A stretch of 64,000 nucleotides of DNA from the NCBI GenBank assembly GCA_016287755.1, contig JAEEWT010000004.1:1-64000 (forward strand), written 5' to 3'. Shown one piece after another: positions 57,756 to 64,000 of this stretch. This DNA is from Prevotella sp. GTDB lineage: Bacteria; Bacteroidota; Bacteroidia; Bacteroidales; Bacteroidaceae. Numbering within the stretch: the first letter of the stretch is position 1; every line of letters begins with the position of its first letter. The notes under the pieces were generated by a model, which saw only the letters and a list, made by a program, of their open reading frames with translations, did no database searches and had not been told where the DNA came from. Both the position numbers and the translations under genes were made by a program.

Positions 57756-59927
57756 ATGAGTACAGTAACGAAAGATCAATTGTCTGCGGTACCCCAGCTG
57801 ATAGCCAGTCGTCAGCTGCGGAAAGCCATTACTTTGCTGCGTACTTACGTAACCGACCATCCTTTTGATGGTGCCATGGATGTCATCAATGGTATTGAGA
57901 ATGACTACCGGTTGATGCTCGACTATGCCCGACAAGGCTATAGCGATCCTTCGCGCGAACAACTGTATGTGCATCTGCAAAAACGTCTGTACCGCTTGTG
58001 TCAGGCCATGAGGATTCGCGAAACCAAGGACAGACTGTTGTTTTTCTCGGATGCTGATGCTGCGATTAGTTCCGGTTCCCTTCCTGATGTGCGGACCAAA
58101 GAGCGGTTAGAGGACTATGTCTCGGGATTGGCGATGCTGTCGCTGGAGCCTGAGGAGGAACGGAAGACTAAGGCTGCCGCATTGCATCGTGGACACCATG
58201 CTTTATTGAATGAGCTGTTCAGTCGACTGATCGTCTCCTTCCCATGGAGTGATGGTGATCAGAAGTTCTACGAGGACCTGCTTCTTTCGCCTACCATTGA
58301 TAGGATGGATGTGATGGTATTGGTGAGCGCCTTGATGCTCTCCACCATCCAGACCTTCGATGTTCAGAAGTTTGCTACTTTATTACATGTCTATCTTCGC
58401 ACCAATGATGAGTATGTTCGTCAGCGGGCGCTGGTGGGGTGGACCTTTGCGTTGGGCAGTGATGAGCAGGTAACTGATGAGCCGACCATGATGGTCAGGG
58501 ATGCCTGTCAGGACCCGAAGGTAGTGCAGGATGTGCTGGATCTGCAGAAACAGTTGGTATATTGCATCAATACCCGTCAGGACAACGAGAAGATCCAGCA
58601 GGATATCATTCCTACCTTGATGAAGAACCAGAATTTCACCATCTCCCGCGATGGTATCATCACAGAGAAGGAGGACCATTCACTGGAAGATATCCTCAAC
58701 CCCAACGCCGAAGAAGAGCGGATGGAGGAGATGGAAGAGAGCATCCAGAAGATGGTGGAGATGCAGAAGGCCGGATCAGATATCTATTTCGGTGGTTTCT
58801 CGCACATGAAACGGTTCCCGTTCTTCCATAAAGCAGTAAACTGGTTCTGTCCGTTCTATGTGGAGCATCCCGCCTTGTCGGGATTATCCGACAAGCTCGG
58901 CACCACAGGGTTCATGTCCAATCTGGTGCAACACGGTCCTTTCTGCGACAGCGACAAGTATTCTTTCGTACTGGCCTTGTCGAGCATCGTTGACCGCCTG
59001 CCCAATGACATCAAGGAGATGATGGGCAGTGCTGAGGCTTTAGGTCCTATGATGGACGAGGAGCAGATGAAGGATGCTACCTATATCCGCAGGATGTACC
59101 TGCAGGACCAGTATCGTTTCTATAGCTTGTATGACAGGGGTAGGGGACTGCAGAATCCTTTTGCCAACGATAGGATCGTGTTCGTTTCGCATCCTGCTTT
59201 CCAGCAGACTGATGTAGCGAAACACTATCCCGATCTCTGTGTGTTCTTTGCCAAGCACCGTTGTGCAGAGGCCTTCAGACAGTTACAAGAGGCAAGTATG
59301 CCTTATCTGGACTTGTCGCACCGACTGTTCTATGCCTTGTGGTCGTTGGACAACGGACAGGTACCGCAGGCTATCACCCTCCTCGAAGATGTGCAGCGTG
59401 AACAGCCCGATCACGAGCAGGCAAAACGCTATCTGGCCCGTGCCTATTATCAGCAAGAGGATTTCCAGCGAGCTTGTGCTGTTTACGAAGAACTGTATCA
59501 ATCATATCCAGAGAAATCGTCTTATGCCCTGAACTATGGTATCACCCTTTCCAAGAACGGTCGTTTCGATGATGCCGTGCGCGTTCTCTTCCAGTTGGAT
59601 TTCGAGCATCCGTCACAGCATGTCACCCGTGGATTGGCTTGGGCACTGATGGGACAGAAAAAGCTGGATCAGGCAGAACGGGAGTATGAGAAACTGCTGG
59701 AAACCGAACCTGCTCCCATCGATTATCTGAATGCGGGGTATTGTCAGTGGTTGAAAGGCAATATCCGTAAGGCAGTAGAGGCGTTCCGCACCTTCTTGAG
59801 GTTGCAACAGGAGGCAGGTAATCAGGCTGACCTTCATGAAGAGATGATGAAGGATCAGGCCTTGTTGCGTGCTTATTCCATTTCGGAAATCGACATGGGA
59901 ATCATGTGCGACGTGGTGGCGGAGTAG
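57756..59927 (+). CDS. Tetratricopeptide-repeat protein
   Basis: C-terminal TPR-like repeats (AKRYLARAYYQQEDFQRACAVYEELYQ). Confidence 0.75.
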   Translation: MSTVTKDQLSAVPQLIASRQLRKAITLLRTYVTDHPFDGAMDVINGIENDYRLMLDYARQGYSDPSREQLYVHLQKRLYRLCQAMRIRETKDRLLFFSDADAAISSGSLPDVRTKERLEDYVSGLAMLSLEPEEERKTKAAALHRGHHALLNELFSRLIVSFPWSDGDQKFYEDLLLSPTIDRMDVMVLVSALMLSTIQTFDVQKFATLLHVYLRTNDEYVRQRALVGWTFALGSDEQVTDEPTMMVRDACQDPKVVQDVLDLQKQLVYCINTRQDNEKIQQDIIPTLMKNQNFTISRDGIITEKEDHSLEDILNPNAEEERMEEMEESIQKMVEMQKAGSDIYFGGFSHMKRFPFFHKAVNWFCPFYVEHPALSGLSDKLGTTGFMSNLVQHGPFCDSDKYSFVLALSSIVDRLPNDIKEMMGSAEALGPMMDEEQMKDATYIRRMYLQDQYRFYSLYDRGRGLQNPFANDRIVFVSHPAFQQTDVAKHYPDLCVFFAKHRCAEAFRQLQEASMPYLDLSHRLFYALWSLDNGQVPQAITLLEDVQREQPDHEQAKRYLARAYYQQEDFQRACAVYEELYQSYPEKSSYALNYGITLSKNGRFDDAVRVLFQLDFEHPSQHVTRGLAWALMGQKKLDQAEREYEKLLETEPAPIDYLNAGYCQWLKGNIRKAVEAFRTFLRLQQEAGNQADLHEEMMKDQALLRAYSISEIDMGIMCDVVAE

Positions 59928-59928
59928 A

Positions 59929-59970
59929 AGGTAAGAAGCAAGAGGTAAGAAGCAAGAAGCAAGAGGCAAG
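59929..59970. repeat. Solo heptamer array (AAGCAAG-type)
   Basis: aggtaagaagcaagaggtaagaagcaagaagcaagaggcaag. Confidence 0.75.
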
Positions 59971-59972
59971 AA

Positions 59973-61238
59973 TTACAGGAAGGGGGCCAAGAGATGAGCA
60001 AACCAGCCCACGAACTTGTTCCATGGCGAACGCCATTCATTCCATTTCTCTTTGGTTAGCTTGAACGAGTCTTTCTTGTCACGTTCAAACATATCGTTCA
60101 GTTCCTGGGTAGTACAAGGATCGATAATCACTGCATTCTCCTCATAATCCCACCGCAGACTCCTAGCGTTGAGGTTGGCGCTGCCCACCGTGCAGAACTG
60201 ACCGTCAACCATAATGATCTTCGTATGGTGGAAGCCCGGTTCATAGATCCATACGTCCACCCCTTTCTTCATTAGCTTATGCACGTTATAGAACACACAG
60301 TCGGGCGTGAGTCCGATATCACTGTTCTTGGAAACCATGATCTCGGTCTTCACCCCTCGTTTCACTGCCTTCTTCAAGGCTTTCTTCAGCTTGTGGTTCA
60401 GGGTGAGGTAGGGGTTCACCAGTTTGATGCTGTCTTGAGCATCGTTGATGGCATTGACGTAGAACTTACGGATAATAGACCTGGTGATATGGGGTTCACG
60501 GTTGATAATACCCACCATCTTCTTTCCTGACGTGTCGCAGGTGTCGTTCTTCAGACCGCTGAAACGGGTGCCGTCCGTTCGTCTGAAATACTGTTCCCCT
60601 TGTATATCCTCATGCGCCACCTTCTTCCACATTTTCAGGAAGATGCGTTGCAGGGTGTTTACCTCCTCGCCCTCGATACGACAGTGCATATCGCGCCATG
60701 AGCCTACCGCCTCCGTACCCTTGATATAATAGTCAGCCACGTTCATGCCACCAGTATAGGCAATCTGTCCGTCGATGACCACAATCTTACGGTGGTCGCG
60801 GTTGAAGAGATCGTCCAGCCACGGGAACTTCACAGGGTTGAACTCATAAATTTGGATACCACGCTCACGAATATGCTTGATATGTTCTTTCTTCAGGGGT
60901 TGGTTGTTACTGGTGTTACCGAAGCCGTCGAAGAGGGCGCGCACCTCAACCCCTTCCTTTACACGTTCAGCAAGAAGGTCAAACAGAAGACTGGCGATGG
61001 AGTCATTCCTGAAATTGAAGTACTCCAGATGCACACTGCTTTTCGCCTGTCGGATGGCCTCGAACATATCGTCGAACTTCTCCTGACCGCTCATCAGTAG
61101 GGCAATGGAATTGTCGTTCGAGAAAGACACACCTTCCTCTCTCAGCTGATTGACAATCAGCGAGTCAGCCCGTTGCGCCTCCATCTTGCACAGACAGAAG
61201 ATTCCACATAGCAATAGGATGATCCTTCTTAATTTCAT
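59973..61238 (-). CDS. Cardiolipin synthase/phospholipase D-family protein
   Basis: Two HKD-type motifs: DHRKIVVIDG and HHTKIIMVDGQFCTVGSANLNARS. Confidence 0.9.
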   Translation of the reverse strand: MKLRRIILLLCGIFCLCKMEAQRADSLIVNQLREEGVSFSNDNSIALLMSGQEKFDDMFEAIRQAKSSVHLEYFNFRNDSIASLLFDLLAERVKEGVEVRALFDGFGNTSNNQPLKKEHIKHIRERGIQIYEFNPVKFPWLDDLFNRDHRKIVVIDGQIAYTGGMNVADYYIKGTEAVGSWRDMHCRIEGEEVNTLQRIFLKMWKKVAHEDIQGEQYFRRTDGTRFSGLKNDTCDTSGKKMVGIINREPHITRSIIRKFYVNAINDAQDSIKLVNPYLTLNHKLKKALKKAVKRGVKTEIMVSKNSDIGLTPDCVFYNVHKLMKKGVDVWIYEPGFHHTKIIMVDGQFCTVGSANLNARSLRWDYEENAVIIDPCTTQELNDMFERDKKDSFKLTKEKWNEWRSPWNKFVGWFAHLLAPFL

Positions 61239-61247
61239 GTCACTTCT

Positions 61248-61279
61248 CATTCCACATTCCACACTCCACATTCCACATT
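61248..61279. repeat. Solo heptamer array (TGGAGTG/TGGAATG-type)
   Basis: cattccacattccacactccacattccacatt. Confidence 0.75.
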
Positions 61280-61414
61280 TACACCATGCAAAAGTACTGC
61301 TTTTTTCCCAAAGAGTCAAGAACACTGCTCGTTTTTCTATGCAAAAAGGGAATAATATTCATAAAAACGTATAAACAACTTGGTTGAATGGAGGACTTTT
61401 TGTACTTTTGCAAC

Positions 61415-62167
61415 ATGGAAAAGGTGTTTATTGCAGGACCATGTGTCATCGAATCGGCCGAGTTGCTCGATACGGTAGCGCAGGAATTTGTGAGAATCCG
61501 TCAGACCTTGGGGGTGGAGATCATCTTCAAGGCATCGTTCGATAAGGCCAACCGGACCAGTATCCGGTCGTTCAGGGGTCCTGGATTGGAGAAAGGACTT
61601 GAGATGCTGAGTGAGGTGAAAAGCAAGTATGGACTGCCCATCCTCACAGATATCCACGAGAGTTGGCAGGCTGAGCCTGTAGGACAGGTATGCGACGTAC
61701 TTCAGATACCTGCTTTCCTCTGTCGGCAGACCGATCTTCTGGTGGCTGCCGCCAAGACGGGCAAGGTGGTGAACATCAAGAAAGCCCAGTTCCTTAGTGG
61801 TCAGGACATGCGCTATCCGGTAGAGAAAGCCAAGGATGCCGGTGCCAAGGAAGTGTGGTTGACAGAAAGGGGTAACTGCTTCGGTTATAATAACCTGGTA
61901 GTTGACTTCCGTAATATCCCCGACATGCTCGAGATTGTGCCTACCGTAATCATGGATTGTACCCATGCAGTACAACGTCCGGGTGGTTCAAACGGGAAGA
62001 CTGGCGGTGACCGTCGCTTTGTTCCCAGTATGGCACTGGCGGCTAAGGCCTTTGGTGCCACAGGCTACTTCTTTGAGGTGCATCCTGAACCAGACAAAGG
62101 TTTAAGCGATGCAGCCAATATGTTGGAACTTAGCAAGTTGGAGCCGCTCATCAAGCAACTTCTTTAA
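61415..62167 (+). CDS. kdsA: 3-deoxy-8-phosphooctulonate synthase
   Basis: FIAGPCVIES; FKASFDKANRTSIRSFRGPG. Confidence 0.96.
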   Translation: MEKVFIAGPCVIESAELLDTVAQEFVRIRQTLGVEIIFKASFDKANRTSIRSFRGPGLEKGLEMLSEVKSKYGLPILTDIHESWQAEPVGQVCDVLQIPAFLCRQTDLLVAAAKTGKVVNIKKAQFLSGQDMRYPVEKAKDAGAKEVWLTERGNCFGYNNLVVDFRNIPDMLEIVPTVIMDCTHAVQRPGGSNGKTGGDRRFVPSMALAAKAFGATGYFFEVHPEPDKGLSDAANMLELSKLEPLIKQLL

Positions 62168-62186
62168 CCCTTATATTCGTGTGGTA

Positions 62187-63134
62187 ATGGACGTACGTAA
62201 TATAGCTATTCAATGCTTCAAGGATGAGGCTGAGGCCGTGCTTGGTATGATTCCGCAGCTGGATGACGACTTCGACAAGGCTGTGGAACTGATGCTTCAC
62301 TGCAAGGGAAAGATTGTGGTGACGGGTGTGGGCAAGAGCGGTCATGTGGGTGCAAAGATTGCAGCCACCCTGTCGAGTACTGGTACTCCTTCGTTCTTCG
62401 TCAATCCCCTCGATGTGTTCCATGGCGACCTCGGTGTGATGGGGCATGACGATGTGGTGCTGGCCATCAGTAATAGCGGTCAGACCGATGAGCTGTTGCG
62501 GTTCATTCCGATGGTGCTCCACATGGAGATTCCATTGATTGCCATTACGGGTAATCCCGACTCATTACTGGCCAAATACTCCACTGCCCAACTCATTACG
62601 AAAGTAGAGAAAGAAGCCTGTCCGCTGAACCTCGCACCGACGAGCAGTACGACAGCCCAGTTGGTAATGGGTGATGCGCTGGCTATCGCCTTGATGCAGT
62701 GTCGCAACTTCAAACCGCAGGACTTTGCCTTGTTCCATCCGGGTGGTGAACTGGGTAAACGACTCCTTACCACAGCACAGGATGTGATGCGTTCAGAGGA
62801 TATGCCTATCATCCCGAAAGAGATGCATTTGGGCGAGGCCATCATACAGGTAAGTAAAGGAAAACTCGGTTTGGGTGTATCCTTGGAGGATAACAAGGTG
62901 ATTGGTTTGATTACCGACGGTGATATCCGTCGTGCTATGGAGAACTGGCAGGCCGAGTTCTTCAACAAGACTGTGGCTGATATCATGACGCATGATCCGA
63001 AGTGCGTATTGCCCGACACGAAAATTTCAGACATCCAGAAAATCATGCATCGGTATAAGATCCATAGCGTTCTCGTGATCGATAAGGAACGACATCTGTT
63101 AGGTGTCGTGGATCATTATTCGTGTATGATATAA
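62187..63134 (+). CDS. kdsD: Arabinose-5-phosphate isomerase (KpsF/GutQ family)
   Basis: SIS domain GVGKSGHVGAKIAATLSSTGTPSFF plus CBS pair. Confidence 0.93.
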   Translation: MDVRNIAIQCFKDEAEAVLGMIPQLDDDFDKAVELMLHCKGKIVVTGVGKSGHVGAKIAATLSSTGTPSFFVNPLDVFHGDLGVMGHDDVVLAISNSGQTDELLRFIPMVLHMEIPLIAITGNPDSLLAKYSTAQLITKVEKEACPLNLAPTSSTTAQLVMGDALAIALMQCRNFKPQDFALFHPGGELGKRLLTTAQDVMRSEDMPIIPKEMHLGEAIIQVSKGKLGLGVSLEDNKVIGLITDGDIRRAMENWQAEFFNKTVADIMTHDPKCVLPDTKISDIQKIMHRYKIHSVLVIDKERHLLGVVDHYSCMI

Positions 63135-63146
63135 TATTTATAGATA

Positions 63147-64000
63147 ATGAAAATACTAGTAACAGGAGCCGCAGGCTTCATTGGTTCAAAGATAGCCTTT
63201 CTGCTGGCACAGCGAGGAGATGAGGTAGTAGGCATTGACAATATCAACGACTACTACGATGTGCGACTGAAATACGGTCGTCTGCATGAACTCGGTATTG
63301 CCATGGGCATGGATTCCGTGGAATGGCACAAGAAATATGTCAGTAGTACGTTCCCGCAGTTAAGGTTCTTCCGTATGGGCATTGAGGACAAGGAGTCGTT
63401 GGATGCGCTCTTTGCCAAGGAACAGTTCGATAAAGTCATCAACCTGGCAGCTCAGGCGGGTGTACGGTATTCCATCTCAAATCCCTATGCCTACCTTACC
63501 AGTAACCTGACAGGCTTCCTGAACATCATCGAGTGCTGTCGTCATTACCCTGTCAAGCACCTCCTTTTCGCCTCCTCCAGTTCGGTCTATGGGCTGAACA
63601 CCAAAGCCCCGTTCTCTGAGGACGACAAGGTGGACAATCCCGTCAGTCTCTATGCCGCCAGTAAGAAAGCCAACGAGCTGATGGCCCATAGCTATAGTAA
63701 GTTGTATGGCATTCCTGCCACCGGACTCCGTTACTTCACGGTCTATGGACCATGGGGGCGTCCCGACATGGCTCCAATGCTTTTTGCCAGTGCCATCAGT
63801 CAGGGTAAGCCGATACAGGTATTCAACAATGGCGACATGATTCGTGACTTTACCTATATCGACGACATTGCCTTCGGTTCCATCCAATGTCTTGACAAGC
63901 CCCCTGTGGCAGCAGACTGTCCGAACAACGTGCCTTTCCGTGTATATAACATCGGTTGTTCACATCCCGTAAAACTAATGGATTTCATCCGCGAGATTGA
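63147..64000 (+). CDS. NAD-dependent nucleotide-sugar epimerase (truncated by window end)
   Basis: MKILVTGAAGFIGSKIAFLLAQRGDEVVGIDNINDYYD; read from the nucleotide sequence, open to the window edge. Confidence 0.88.
   Translation, partial: MKILVTGAAGFIGSKIAFLLAQRGDEVVGIDNINDYYDVRLKYGRLHELGIAMGMDSVEWHKKYVSSTFPQLRFFRMGIEDKESLDALFAKEQFDKVINLAAQAGVRYSISNPYAYLTSNLTGFLNIIECCRHYPVKHLLFASSSSVYGLNTKAPFSEDDKVDNPVSLYAASKKANELMAHSYSKLYGIPATGLRYFTVYGPWGRPDMAPMLFASAISQGKPIQVFNNGDMIRDFTYIDDIAFGSIQCLDKPPVAADCPNNVPFRVYNIGCSHPVKLMDFIREI

Noticed and set aside
1-64000. tRNA/rRNA genes, prophage, integrases or transposases
   Set aside because: None recognised by reading; no tRNA scan or HMM search could be run, so short RNA genes might be missed.

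Overview
This 64 kb window looks like chromosome from a Bacteroidales/Prevotella-like bacterium: SusC/SusD pair, imelysin, TAnnTTTG-type -7 promoter elements and heptamer intergenic repeats. From left to right it contains: an exopolysaccharide block (WecA-like transferase, Wzc-like kinase, rfbA); zapA and rny; an imelysin/di-heme/porin operon beside a hemerythrin(RIC)-LuxR regulator; methylmalonyl-CoA decarboxylase subunits and mutA/mutB; pgk; a large sulfur-metabolism island (about 27-48 kb); queC; GH3 and GH43 enzymes; a TonB receptor; radA; and kdsA/kdsD. The main find is in the sulfur island. It encodes a Family 2 encapsulin shell protein with an inserted cyclic-nucleotide-binding-like domain. 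The next gene is a class II cysteine desulfurase with a long N-terminal extension, a likely cargo. Co-directional neighbours are DsrE-like and TusA-like sulfur carriers and a MetY-like PLP enzyme. A divergent operon encodes a ThiS-like sulfur carrier with a masked C-terminus (GG followed by GALIEN), an E1-like adenylyltransferase and a JAB metalloprotease, resembling HcyS/HcyF/HcyD. Both operons start from one mirror-symmetric promoter: a perfect 35-bp inverted repeat around an 18-bp palindrome, with exactly 45 bp to each -7 box. The same palindrome plus 45-bp spacing precedes cysK, a tcdA-like gene and a PBP/SusCD/peptidase cluster, defining a candidate sulfur regulon. Two families of intergenic repeat (22-bp-period palindrome arrays, and heptamer-armed inverted elements with a shared core) are also described. 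All calls come from reading the sequence and supplied ORFs; no database search or folding program was run.
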